A DNA stretch of 64,000 nt, taken from NCBI RefSeq assembly GCF_031760065.1, contig NZ_CP134500.1, positions 806,001 to 870,000 of the forward strand, written 5' to 3'. The notes beneath the pieces were generated by a model. The model searched no databases. It was not told where the DNA came from and worked only from the letters and a program-made list of their open reading frames with translations. Of the stretch, positions 36,005 to 44,002 are shown piece by piece. Source of the stretch: Streptomyces durocortorensis (lineage in GTDB: Bacteria > Actinomycetota > Actinomycetes > Streptomycetales > Streptomycetaceae). Numbering within the stretch: the stretch's first letter is position 1; each line of letters begins with the position of its first letter. The translations under genes were made by a program, and so were the position numbers.

Positions 36005-36343
36005 TCACATGCCGGCGGTCACGCCGCTGCTGACGCCGTTGGCCCCGCTCATGGTCTGCCGTGCCGCGTCGTCCGTGTCGTGGCCGACTTCGCCGGTGAG
36101 GCCGAGGTCGTCCTTGAGGCCCTCCAGGGCGTCGCTGAGCGCCGTGCCCGCCCCCGCGAGGTTCGCGTAGGTGTCCATCGCGGTCGCGGTGCCCGAGCCC
36201 TGATAGGCCAGGCCGATCTGCTCGCCCTGGCTGCCGACCGTCTTGGCGGACTGGGCCATGCGGTCGAAGGCGTCCATGACGATGCCCTCGATCTCCTTGA
36301 GCCGCCCGGTACTGACGTTGACGTCGAACTCGTTCCCGCTCAT
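36005..36343 (-). CDS. small WXG100-like protein, first gene of the secretion operon
   Basis: A 112-residue helical protein starting at ATG 36343 after AAGGGGAGG. The turn reads LAYQGSGTATA, a Y-Q-G variant of W-x-G. It has no C-terminal YxxxD/E signal. As first gene behind the SARP box and -10 at 36388-36421, it is expected to be the most strongly expressed protein of the locus. The upstream in-frame extension (MRSVRQARGGR) lies in the leader and has no ribosome-binding site. I call it an Esx-like substrate by position, length and predicted fold. Confidence 0.78.
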   Translation of the reverse strand: MSGNEFDVNVSTGRLKEIEGIVMDAFDRMAQSAKTVGSQGEQIGLAYQGSGTATAMDTYANLAGAGTALSDALEGLKDDLGLTGEVGHDTDDAARQTMSGANGVSSGVTAGM

Positions 36344-36387
36344 GCGGCCTCCCCTTGCCTGTCGTACTGATCGCACGCGGTACCGAC

Positions 36388-36421
36388 AGCGTAGGAAAGG
36401 GGCGTATCAGCTGCGTATCAG
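36388..36421 (-). promoter_or_regulatory. SARP operator and promoter of the type VII operon
   Basis: On the minus strand, CTGATACGC occurs twice (36421-36413 and 36410-36402), offset by 11 bp, one helical turn. Exactly eight bases (CCCTTTCC) separate the second copy from TACGCT (36393-36388), a TANNNT -10. SARP regulators are known to bind direct repeats with 11-bp spacing ending 8 bp before the -10. The stop codon of the SARP gene lies inside the first repeat. Transcription would start near 36380. Confidence 0.75.
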
Positions 36422-39240
36422 CCGCCGTCCGGGGCGGGGGCGTGGGCCCTGGTCCGCATGGAGAGGGACGCGGCCTCCCGTTCGTTGAGCTCGTGCAGCA
36501 GGCGGCTCGCGCGGGCGTTCGCCGCCTGGGCCTCCTCGTGGCGGCCCAGGCGGAGCAGCGCGGTGCTGAGGGTGGTGTGCATCCCGGCCACCTGGTAGCT
36601 GTCGAAGAGTTCCTCCGCGGCGTGGGTGAGGCCGCGGCCGGCCCAGTGGACCGCTTCCTCCCACTCGCCGTTCTCCAGGTGGCACTCGCCGAGGACGGCG
36701 GCGATGGAACCGGCCAGGTGGTAGTCGATGGGCGAGGCGGTGTACGCCTCCTGGAGCAGTTCGATCGCCTCGCCCTGGCGGCCCTGCATCCGCAGACAGC
36801 GCGCCAGGTTGTTGGCGAGCGACGGCAGCATGCGGCCGGGGACCGGGCGGGCGTGGAGGTCGTCGTACAGCTCCCGTGCTTCCCGGATCGCCTCGTCCAG
36901 GCGGCCGCTCAGCGCGAGGCAGGGGACGAGGTTGTGCCGGGCGTTGGTCGCCTCGTCCCACGCGCCCAGCTTCGCGAACAGGGCCATGGCCTCGCGCAGG
37001 AGCACCTCGCCCCTGGCCCCGTCGTCGCGCTGGCCGGCGATCTTCCCGAGCTGGCCCAGCGCCACGGCCCGGGACCAGGTGTCGCCGCGGCGCTCCCCGA
37101 TCCGCAGCAGGGCCTCGCACAGGTGCTCCTGGGGACGCCAGCGCAGCCGGAAGGTGAAGTAGGTCTCCAGGGCGCGGCAGGCTTCCAGCGTGAAGTCGGC
37201 CAGGGCGGGCGGCGCGTCGTCGAAGGCGGCGTCCGACAGCTGGTCGGTGAGGGCGACGACGTCCTCCATGGCGCCGTCCACCCAGGCCAGCGCCTCGTCG
37301 GCCCGCTCGAAGCGCAGTCCCCGGGGGAAGCGGGCGATGCCGTCCTCGGCGCGGTCGAACCTGACGACGCGCAGGGGTCCGTTCAGCTGGTAGAGGCTCC
37401 CGAGATACCAGGCCGCCAGGCCCTCCAGGGCGGCGCGGCCGCGGGCGCGCGGCAGCAGGGCCGCCTGGCCGACGGCGGCCGTCCGGACGAGGTCGTGCAG
37501 CTGGTAGGCGCCCGGCCGGGGGCTGGTGGCGATCTGGGCGTCGGTCAGCCGCTCCAGCGCGTCCCGGGCCTCCCCCGCGGTGTGGGCGCCGAGGGCGGCC
37601 GCGGTGTGTGCCCCGTAGCTCGTGATCGCGGCCGTGCCCAGCAGCGGGAAGAGTTCCGCGGCCCGTCGGTCGGCCTCGTCGCCCTTGGCTAGTTGCTCGA
37701 TGCTGAGCAGCAGGCTGGCCCGGGCATCCAGGTCGCTGGTGACGAGTTCAGCCAACCTGCCGCGCTCGTCGCGGAGTTGGTCGGCCCAGTCGGCGGCCGA
37801 CCAGCGCGGCCGGGAAGCCAGGCGGGTCGCGATGATCCGCAGGGCCAGCGGGAGCCGGCCGCAGAGCCGGGCCAGTTCCTCCCAGTGGGCCTGGTCGCCG
37901 GGTTCGGCGGGGGCCCCGGAGACGGTACGGATGAGGGTGACGGCGTCGGCGGCCGTCAGGACCTCCAGGTGGAGGTGGCGGGCCTGTTCGATGCCGGTGA
38001 GGAGGGTGCGGCTGGTCACCAGGACGGCGCTGCCCGGTTCGACGGGCAGCAGGGGCGCGACCTGGCCGGTGCCCACGGCGTTGTCGAGGACGAGCAGGAG
38101 GCGGCGCCCGGCCAGTTCGGCGTGGTAGCGCTCAAGCAGTGCCGCCGGGTCGTCGGGCAACTCCTCGGCGGTGGCGCCGAGTCCGCTCAGCAGCGCGTGT
38201 GCGGCGTCCTCGGTGGCGAGCGGCGACCGCTGGGGGTCGGCCCCGCGCAGGTCCACGTAGAGCAGTCCGTCGGGGAAGCGGGCGGAGACGTCGTGCGCGG
38301 CCCGCAGGGCGAGCGCCGACTTGCCGACGCCGCCGGGCCCGTCGATGAGGCAGACCGTGGGCGCAGCGGCGGAGTGCGACAACTGGCCGCGGAGCCGGGC
38401 CAGTTCGCCGTCCCGGCCGACGAAGACGGATGGGACGGGCGGGAAGGAGCTGTGGGTGCGTCCGGCGCGCGGCCGGACCGGTGCGGCGCCGCGGGAGGGC
38501 AGGGCGAGGGACGGGTCGTCGCGCAGGATGGCCTGCTCCAGCGCCCGGGTCTCCGCGCCGGGTTCGATGGCCAGTTCGGCGACCAGTTCCCGGCGCACCT
38601 CCTGGTAGACGGCGAGCGCCTCGGCCGTACGGCCGCAGCGGTGGAGGGCGAGCATGAGGAGCCGGGTCAGCCGCTCGCGCAGCCGGTGCCGCCGGGCGGC
38701 CGCGCTCAGCTCGTCGACCAGCGTCTCGTGGCGCCCCAGGGCCAGTTCGAGTTCGTAGCACTCCTCGGTGGCGCTGAGGTGCAGTTCCTCCAGGCGCGGC
38801 CGCTGAGCGGCGCGCAACGGCAGGTCGGGCAGGTCGGCCAGGGGTGCCCCGCGCCACAGGGACAGCGCCTCCCGGAGCAGGGTCACAGCCTCTTCGGTCT
38901 CCCGGGGCGCGAGCTCCCTCGCCCGCAGGACGAGGGAGCGGAAGCGGCCGAGGTCGGTCTCCTCGGGCTCGGCGACCAGCAGGTAGCCGCCCGGCACGGT
39001 ACGGATACGCTCGCCGGGCAGCGCCCTGCGCAGCCGCATGACGTAATTGCGCAGGGTGGTACGGACGTTGGCGGGAAGCTGTTCCCCCCACAGCTGGTCG
39101 GCCAGCTCCTCGGCCGGGACCGGACGCCCGGCCCGCAGTATCAGGGCGGCCAGGAGCGCGCGCAGCATCGGGGCGGACACCGGCAGCGGTTCGCTCCGGT
39201 GGTCCACGGCCTCCACCGGCCCCAGAACGCGAAACTGCAC
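36418..39240 (-). CDS. SARP/AfsR-type transcriptional activator with NB-ARC and TPR domains
   Basis: A 940-residue large SARP. Residues 1-95 form an OmpR-like winged helix (FRVLGPVEAV...LRNYVMRLRRALPG), 96-245 the BTAD domain, 301-310 the Walker A of an NB-ARC ATPase (GPGGVGKSAL), and the C-terminal third carries TPR-like helices. Start GTG 39240 behind GAGGGGGC; the upstream open frame is Arg-rich and non-coding. Family members (AfsR, and pathway SARPs) activate promoters by binding 11-bp-spaced direct repeats. Such an element lies directly at its 3' end, ahead of the type VII substrate genes, so this locus is the likely target. A run of nine C at 39299-39307 lies upstream of its start. Confidence 0.92.
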   Translation of the reverse strand: MQFRVLGPVEAVDHRSEPLPVSAPMLRALLAALILRAGRPVPAEELADQLWGEQLPANVRTTLRNYVMRLRRALPGERIRTVPGGYLLVAEPEETDLGRFRSLVLRARELAPRETEEAVTLLREALSLWRGAPLADLPDLPLRAAQRPRLEELHLSATEECYELELALGRHETLVDELSAAARRHRLRERLTRLLMLALHRCGRTAEALAVYQEVRRELVAELAIEPGAETRALEQAILRDDPSLALPSRGAAPVRPRAGRTHSSFPPVPSVFVGRDGELARLRGQLSHSAAAPTVCLIDGPGGVGKSALALRAAHDVSARFPDGLLYVDLRGADPQRSPLATEDAAHALLSGLGATAEELPDDPAALLERYHAELAGRRLLLVLDNAVGTGQVAPLLPVEPGSAVLVTSRTLLTGIEQARHLHLEVLTAADAVTLIRTVSGAPAEPGDQAHWEELARLCGRLPLALRIIATRLASRPRWSAADWADQLRDERGRLAELVTSDLDARASLLLSIEQLAKGDEADRRAAELFPLLGTAAITSYGAHTAAALGAHTAGEARDALERLTDAQIATSPRPGAYQLHDLVRTAAVGQAALLPRARGRAALEGLAAWYLGSLYQLNGPLRVVRFDRAEDGIARFPRGLRFERADEALAWVDGAMEDVVALTDQLSDAAFDDAPPALADFTLEACRALETYFTFRLRWRPQEHLCEALLRIGERRGDTWSRAVALGQLGKIAGQRDDGARGEVLLREAMALFAKLGAWDEATNARHNLVPCLALSGRLDEAIREARELYDDLHARPVPGRMLPSLANNLARCLRMQGRQGEAIELLQEAYTASPIDYHLAGSIAAVLGECHLENGEWEEAVHWAGRGLTHAAEELFDSYQVAGMHTTLSTALLRLGRHEEAQAANARASRLLHELNEREAASLSMRTRAHAPAPDGG

Positions 39241-39391
39241 GCTGCCCCCTCTGCCGTCACCGGTCGTCCGCGCACCCGCCCGAGCGGGCAGTGCGCTGCC
39301 CCCCCCCGCACCGGGTTCGTCAACTCTACGCAACTGTCGCGGTCGGCGAAAACCGCGGTTCCGGTTGGCGGGACGGCTCGCCCGGGTCAGC

Positions 39392-40756
39392 TCACAGGAG
39401 TCCGAGCGACCGCAGGACACGCCGCTGCCCCGGCATCGGCCGCTCGGGCCAGTAGACGTAACAGACTCCGCCCGTACCGCTTCTGACCTGCCCGTTCGCG
39501 TCGTACCTCTTCGTACGCAGCCAGATGTTCTCAAACTCGCGCCGCCGATAGACGCGGCGTACGGCGTCGTTGTCGGGGGACGCGGGGTCGTTGGCGATCA
39601 CATCTCCGACGGCGGTGAAGCCGATCACCGTCATCAGATGTCCGGAGGTTCCGTATCCGGCGCCGGTCAGTTCCTCCTCAAGGAAGGACTGGGAGGTGAT
39701 GACGGGGATTTTGGCGGCGATCAGCTTCTCGACGTCGGCGAGTGAGCCGAGCCGGGTGACGACGGCGTTCAGGTCGCGGTACGTGGCGGCGTAGGCGGCG
39801 TTGAAGGGCCAGTTGCCGCAGCCGCCGTACTCGTAGTCGTAGGTGTACCGGGCGGCGTGGCAGACCTGGGGGTCGGGGAGGCCCGGCCTCACCCACGCGA
39901 GGTCCTCGGCGGTGGGCCTCCGGCCCCAGTATTCGATGATCATCTGCGAGGAGGTGGGGCTGCACCAGGCCTCTCCGCCGTTGTCGTACTCCGGGTACTG
40001 CCCGATGTGGACGTTCTGGGAGTAGCGCGGGACGGCCAGTTCGCGGGCGAGCGAAGGGGTGGTGGCGGGCACCGTGAAGCGGTCGGGCACGTCGGAGGCC
40101 ATCGCGCCGGCCCGCCAGACGGTCGGGGTGAGGCGGCTGCCCGGGGCGCGGTACAGGGTGAGCCGCAGCCGGTAGGAGACCAGGCGGATGCCGCTCGCGG
40201 GATCGTCAACCGAGAAGGTGTCCGTCCAGACGGAGCTGTACGGGTCCCCCTGGCCGCCGACCGACGTACGGCGGATGTCACCGTCTGAGCCCGCCCAGCG
40301 CCCCATCACGAACCAGGGGGTCGCGGTGCCGTCCGCGTAGGCGCCGCTCAGCTCGATCTGGAGCCAGGTGCCCGCAGGGGTGCGCGCGTTCCAGGAGGCG
40401 ATCACTTCGGTGGCGGGGACGGAGGAGCGGTGGACGGGCGAGGTCCAGGTGGCGTAGTCCCAGGCGGCCGACTCCCCGGTGTGCGGGTCGGTGTAGTCGG
40501 TGCGGCCCGCCGGGGTGGCGATCACCAGGCCGGGGCGGGCGCCGGGGAGCACCCGGGTTCCGTCGCCCGCGCCGCAGCGCCAGTCGGTGTACGTGCGCCA
40601 GAAGCGGGTGTCCACGAGCGGCACCCGGGAGGGGGCGGGCCGGGCAGCGGGCCCGGCAGGGGCGGCGGCCCGGGCGGCCCCGGCCACCGCGCCGGTGGTG
40701 GCCGCTGCCGCGAGCGCGGCGCCGAGGACGGTTCTGCGGGACGTCGGACTGGTCAT
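39392..40756 (-). CDS. Tat-exported C39-like peptidase
   Basis: A 454-residue exported protein. The signal has a twin-arginine motif (SRRTVLG) and a hydrophobic Ala stretch up to about residue 32. The middle domain is beta-rich; the C-terminal papain-like C39 domain (Peptidase_C39_2) has Cys265 (GEAWCSPTSSQMIIEYWG), His373 (SGHLMTVIGF) and Asp390 (NDPAS). Likely an extracellular cysteine peptidase. ATG 40756. It lies between the SARP gene (same strand, 151 bases further) and a divergent kinase; membership in the secretion locus is not shown. Confidence 0.85.
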   Translation of the reverse strand: MTSPTSRRTVLGAALAAAATTGAVAGAARAAAPAGPAARPAPSRVPLVDTRFWRTYTDWRCGAGDGTRVLPGARPGLVIATPAGRTDYTDPHTGESAAWDYATWTSPVHRSSVPATEVIASWNARTPAGTWLQIELSGAYADGTATPWFVMGRWAGSDGDIRRTSVGGQGDPYSSVWTDTFSVDDPASGIRLVSYRLRLTLYRAPGSRLTPTVWRAGAMASDVPDRFTVPATTPSLARELAVPRYSQNVHIGQYPEYDNGGEAWCSPTSSQMIIEYWGRRPTAEDLAWVRPGLPDPQVCHAARYTYDYEYGGCGNWPFNAAYAATYRDLNAVVTRLGSLADVEKLIAAKIPVITSQSFLEEELTGAGYGTSGHLMTVIGFTAVGDVIANDPASPDNDAVRRVYRRREFENIWLRTKRYDANGQVRSGTGGVCYVYWPERPMPGQRRVLRSLGLL

Positions 40757-40878
40757 GGTCGTGACCCCCGGTCGTGGGTGGGAGTGGGGCTGCGGATGCC
40801 GTTCGGTGCGCCAACTATCCCGGTTCCGGACCGGGTCGGGCCAGCGGTTCGGCAGGGACCGCCGAACCGGCATGGGCC

Positions 40879-40909
40879 TGGACCACTGGCATGGTCCGGG
40901 TCCGGACCA
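40879..40909. promoter_or_regulatory. cluster of TGGACCA half-sites in a divergent promoter
   Basis: GGACCA (40880-40885), TGGTCC (40892-40897) and the palindrome GGTCCGGACC (40899-40908) lie close together between the divergent peptidase and kinase genes. They suggest an operator. They resemble, but do not match, chi/dre-type 12-mers. Confidence 0.4.
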
Positions 40910-40965
40910 CGGTGTGACCTGCGGCGGGTCCCGGGCGCCTTCGAGCGGGACCGTACCCTGGAGCC

Positions 40966-41595
40966 ATGGACGACCTGGCCCGCCACGCCGATGGCCTGCG
41001 CTCGCTGCCCCCTTCCTGCGGGCCCGTGCGGCTCGTCGCGGTCGACGGGCACGCCGGGTCGGGCAAGAGCACCTTCACGGCCCGTCTCGCGGCGGCGCTG
41101 GGCGGTGCACCCGTCCTCCATCTGGACGATCTCGCCACCCACGAGGAGCTGTTCGGCTGGACGGGGCGGCTGCGGGACCAGGTGCTGCTGCCGCTCGCGC
41201 GCGGCGAGAGCGCCCGGTACGCCCCGTACGACTGGAACCGCCGGCGCTTCGGCCCGGCGCGGACCCTGGAGCCGGCCCCGGTGGTGCTGATCGAGGGTGT
41301 CGGGGCGGGGCGCCGCGCGGTGCGCCCGTGGCTGGCGGCGCTGTACTGGATGGAGCTGGACCGGAAGACGTCCTGGGGGCGGGGGCGGCGGCGCGACGGC
41401 GCCGGGCTCACGGAGTTCTGGGACGGGTGGACGTCGGCCGAGGAGCGGCATTTCACCGACGACCCCTCACGCCCGTACGCCGATGCGCTGGTACGCCAGT
41501 TGTCCGAGGGATATGCGTGGCTGGAGGGGCCGGGCTCGACAGCAGCGGCGAACCATTCCGTCACCCGGAGTAGCCGCGACGCCCCGCCCTCCTGA
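40966..41595 (+). CDS. P-loop kinase, uridine-kinase-like
   Basis: A 209-residue P-loop NTPase with Walker A GHAGSGKS at 28-35, an HLDDLATHEELFGW substrate region near 57-70 and VVLIEGVGAGRRAVRPWL near 105. This is the pattern of actinobacterial uridine-kinase-like proteins, whose substrate is generally unproven. Cytoplasmic. ATG at 40966. It is divergent from the C39 peptidase and followed by a strong terminator at 41697-41734. Confidence 0.85.
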   Translation: MDDLARHADGLRSLPPSCGPVRLVAVDGHAGSGKSTFTARLAAALGGAPVLHLDDLATHEELFGWTGRLRDQVLLPLARGESARYAPYDWNRRRFGPARTLEPAPVVLIEGVGAGRRAVRPWLAALYWMELDRKTSWGRGRRRDGAGLTEFWDGWTSAEERHFTDDPSRPYADALVRQLSEGYAWLEGPGSTAAANHSVTRSSRDAPPS

Positions 41596-41632
41596 GCCGT
41601 CGGAAAACGTCCCGGAAGTGCCCCAGCTCTGC

Positions 41633-41662
41633 TTGACCGGGGGCCCTTACTGGTCTTACGTT
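41633..41662 (+). promoter_or_regulatory. candidate principal-sigma promoter
   Basis: TTGACC (41633-41638), 18 bases, TACGTT (41657-41662). The downstream terminator at 41697-41734 would yield a transcript of only about 70 bases, or act as a leader ahead of the EccA-like gene at 41955. Confidence 0.5.
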
Positions 41663-41668
41663 CTCAAT

Positions 41669-41738
41669 GTGCGGCTTTTCGGAGCCCCCGCAGACGCGAA
41701 GCCCCCGGTTGTTCCCCCGTGATCGGGGGCTTCGTCCT
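41669..41738 (+). ncRNA. candidate small RNA or attenuated leader
   Basis: The interval from the predicted start of the 41633 promoter to just past the terminator hairpin. No protein-like frame is needed to explain it, although an ATG at 41667 opens a frame through to the EccA-like gene. Either a short stable RNA or a transcription-attenuation leader. The remaining bases up to 41954 show nothing else recognisable. Confidence 0.25.
41697..41734 (+). terminator. strong hairpin between the kinase and EccA-like genes
   Basis: CGAAGCCCCCG (41697-41707) pairs perfectly with CGGGGGCTTCG (41724-41734), an 11-bp stem with a 16-base loop. Confidence 0.75.
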
Positions 41739-41954
41739 GTGCTCGTGCCGCCGTTCCGGCGACCACGCAGAGCGATGCACTCACCCTCGGTCACCACCCT
41801 GGCAGGTCGGCCATCCAGCGGCCGCCTCCCCCGTGCGCAGGTACGATGCACCTCGGTGTGGTCAATTCCCTACCCTCGCGCAGTGATTCAGCACGCTTCG
41901 GTGGGCATGCTGTGCGGGCGGGACATCCTGGGGGCACGGTTTGTGGGGGACCTG

Positions 41955-43859
41955 ATGGACATCGGCACACAGGGCGCACAGGCCCCCGCCGACCTCGCCT
42001 GGCTGCGCGGCATGGACGCCTACACGATGGGCGCGTATCCGCAGGCCGAGGAGGAGTTCAGGGCCGCGGTGCGGTTCGATCCGGGCATGGCGGACGGCTG
42101 GCTCGGCCTCCATGCGCTGCGCATCGACACCACCACGGCCCTCTTACGCATGTACCGGCACCGCGACCGCTTCGGCGAACAGCGCGCACGCCACCGCCGT
42201 ACGCTCAACTCCTGGTACTGGCTGGGCTGGTGGGTGCAGCCGGTGCTGGAGAGCCCGCGCGACCTGCTGCTCGCCCACGCCTCGCACTGGCTGGACGGCC
42301 GCCATGTGCCGGAGCTGGACCGGGCGTTGGCCGGACTCCCGCCGGTGGACGCGGACCCGCAGGTGCGGTTCCTGCATGCCTGCCGCTCCTATCTGGTCAA
42401 GGACTGGGAGCAGTTGGTGCGCTGCACCGAGCCGCTCGTGGACGATCCGATGCTCGGCATCGAGGCGGGTCTCTTCGGCGGTATGGCCCGGGTGCGGCTG
42501 GAGATGTACGGGCAGGCGGAGCCGCTGCTGTCGGCGGCCCTGATGCGCTGCCGCAGCGAGCAGCCGCAGCGCAAGGAGCTGCGCTACTGGCTGGCGCGGG
42601 CCCACGAGGGCACCGGCCGCAGCGCGGCGGCCCTGCCGCTGTACCGGGCGGTGCACCGGGTGGACCCGGCCTTCATGGACACCTCCGCCCGGCTGGCCGC
42701 GATCTCCGAGGGAGACGGCTACGACGAATCGGCGGATCTGGCCGCCGTGACCCTGTCCGGCTTCGGTTCGGAGGGTTCGGGGGCGGAGGCTCAGCCGGAG
42801 GGCGACGCATTGCTCGGCACCGATCTGGTGGACGGGCGGGAGCCGTGGCCGGTCGGGGAGGCCGGGCTGCTCGACGACGAGCCGGCGCCCGCTGCGCCCG
42901 CGCGCGTCGAGAGCGTACGCCGCAAGGGGGCCGGTAAGCCGCCCGCCTTCCCGGCCCGCCCCAGCGATCCCGCCCTGCTGTCCGAGGCGCTGGCCCAACT
43001 GGAGCGCATGGTCGGGCTCGAACCGGTCAAGCGGCAGGTCAAGGCGTTGTCGGCGCAGTTGAACATGGCCCGGCGCCGGGCCGAGCAGGGGCTTCCCGTC
43101 CAGCCGCCGAAGCGCCATTTCGTCTTCTCCGGACCTTCCGGCACCGGCAAGACGACGGTGGCCCGCATCCTGGGCCGGGTCTTCTACGCTCTCGGGCTGC
43201 TCGGGGGCGATCATCTGGTCGAGGCCCAGCGCTCCGATCTGGTCGGGGAGTTCCTGGGGCAGACGGCGGTGAAGGCCAACGAATTGATCGACTCGGCCCT
43301 CGGCGGGGTGCTCTTCGTGGACGAGGCGTACAGCCTGGCCAACTCCGGTTACAGCAAGGGCGATGCGTACGGGGACGAGGCGCTTCAGGTCCTCCTCAAG
43401 CGGGCCGAGGACAACCGGGACCATCTCGTCGTCATCCTCGCGGGTTACCCGGAGGGCATGGACCGGCTGCTCGCCGCCAACCCGGGGCTGTCCTCGCGCT
43501 TCACCAGCCGGGTCGACTTCCCCAGCTACCGCCCGCTCGAACTCACCGCGATCGGGGGCGTTCTGGCCGCCGAGAACGACGACGTGTGGGACGAGGAGGC
43601 GGTGGACGAGCTGCGCTCCATCAGCGGCCATGTGGTGGACCAGGGGTGGATCGACGAGCTGGGCAACGGGCGCTTCCTGCGGACGCTGTACGAGAAGAGC
43701 TGCGCCTACCGCGATCTGCGGCTCTCCGGCTACCCGGGCGAGCTGTCCCGGGAGGATCTGTCGACGCTGCGGCTGCCGGACCTGATGCAGGCGTACGGCG
43801 AGGTGCTGTCGGGGCGCGGACCGGTGGGCCGCGGGCGGCAGGAGCCCGGCGGGGTGTGA
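41955..43859 (+). CDS. EccA-like TPR/AAA+ ATPase (CbxX/CfqX family)
   Basis: A 634-residue cytosolic protein. The N-terminal 250 residues are TPR-like helices (AYTMGAYPQAEEEFRAAVRFDPGMADGWLGL). An acidic/Ala linker follows, then a CbxX/CfqX AAA+ domain with Walker A GPSGTGKT at 393-400 and LFVDEAYSLANSG as Walker B. This is the domain order of EccA, the cytosolic ATPase of ESX systems that handles substrates. I chose ATG 41955 behind GGGGGA; an open frame extends upstream through a terminator and is rejected. It is on the opposite strand and 2.7 kb from the SARP gene. From memory, a similar gene sits at this spot in S. coelicolor without an adjacent type VII locus, so the link is not certain. 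Confidence 0.85.
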   Translation: MDIGTQGAQAPADLAWLRGMDAYTMGAYPQAEEEFRAAVRFDPGMADGWLGLHALRIDTTTALLRMYRHRDRFGEQRARHRRTLNSWYWLGWWVQPVLESPRDLLLAHASHWLDGRHVPELDRALAGLPPVDADPQVRFLHACRSYLVKDWEQLVRCTEPLVDDPMLGIEAGLFGGMARVRLEMYGQAEPLLSAALMRCRSEQPQRKELRYWLARAHEGTGRSAAALPLYRAVHRVDPAFMDTSARLAAISEGDGYDESADLAAVTLSGFGSEGSGAEAQPEGDALLGTDLVDGREPWPVGEAGLLDDEPAPAAPARVESVRRKGAGKPPAFPARPSDPALLSEALAQLERMVGLEPVKRQVKALSAQLNMARRRAEQGLPVQPPKRHFVFSGPSGTGKTTVARILGRVFYALGLLGGDHLVEAQRSDLVGEFLGQTAVKANELIDSALGGVLFVDEAYSLANSGYSKGDAYGDEALQVLLKRAEDNRDHLVVILAGYPEGMDRLLAANPGLSSRFTSRVDFPSYRPLELTAIGGVLAAENDDVWDEEAVDELRSISGHVVDQGWIDELGNGRFLRTLYEKSCAYRDLRLSGYPGELSREDLSTLRLPDLMQAYGEVLSGRGPVGRGRQEPGGV

Positions 43860-43930
43860 CGGTACGCGGGCCGGGGGCCGCGGGCGGCAGGGGTCGAGAC
43901 GGGGTGTGACGGGGCGCGGACCGGGGCGCG
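43811..43930 (+). repeat. 50-bp tandem duplication spanning a stop codon
   Basis: Bases 43811-43860 (from GGGGCGCGGACCGG to GGGGTGTGAC, including the EccA-like stop codon) are repeated with a few changes at 43861-43910, and a third partial copy begins at 43911 (GGGGCGCGGACCGGGGCGCG). The period is exactly 50. The second TGA lies in the second copy. Confidence 0.85.
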
Positions 43931-43953
43931 CTCGCCCGGGTCCCGTACGCGAG

Positions 43954-43986
43954 CGGGGCGGGCCCGGAAGATCCCGGCCCGCCCCG
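43954..43986. terminator. bidirectional terminator between EccA-like and PH-domain genes
   Basis: CGGGGCGGGCC (43954-43964) pairs with GGCCCGCCCCG (43976-43986): an 11-bp perfect stem with an 11-base loop, between convergent genes. Confidence 0.75.
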
Positions 43987-44002
43987 ACGGCGTACGGACT
44001 GC

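Noticed and set aside
20622..39240. Type VII block as a recently acquired genomic island
   Set aside because: Base composition and codon use match the flanks, and there are no integrase, tRNA or direct-repeat borders visible; transfer can only be judged by genome comparison.
41667..41954. N-terminal extension of the EccA-like protein from ATG 41667
   Set aside because: It would run through an 11-bp terminator hairpin and is Arg/Pro-rich; ATG 41955 has its own GGGGGA and begins the TPR region.
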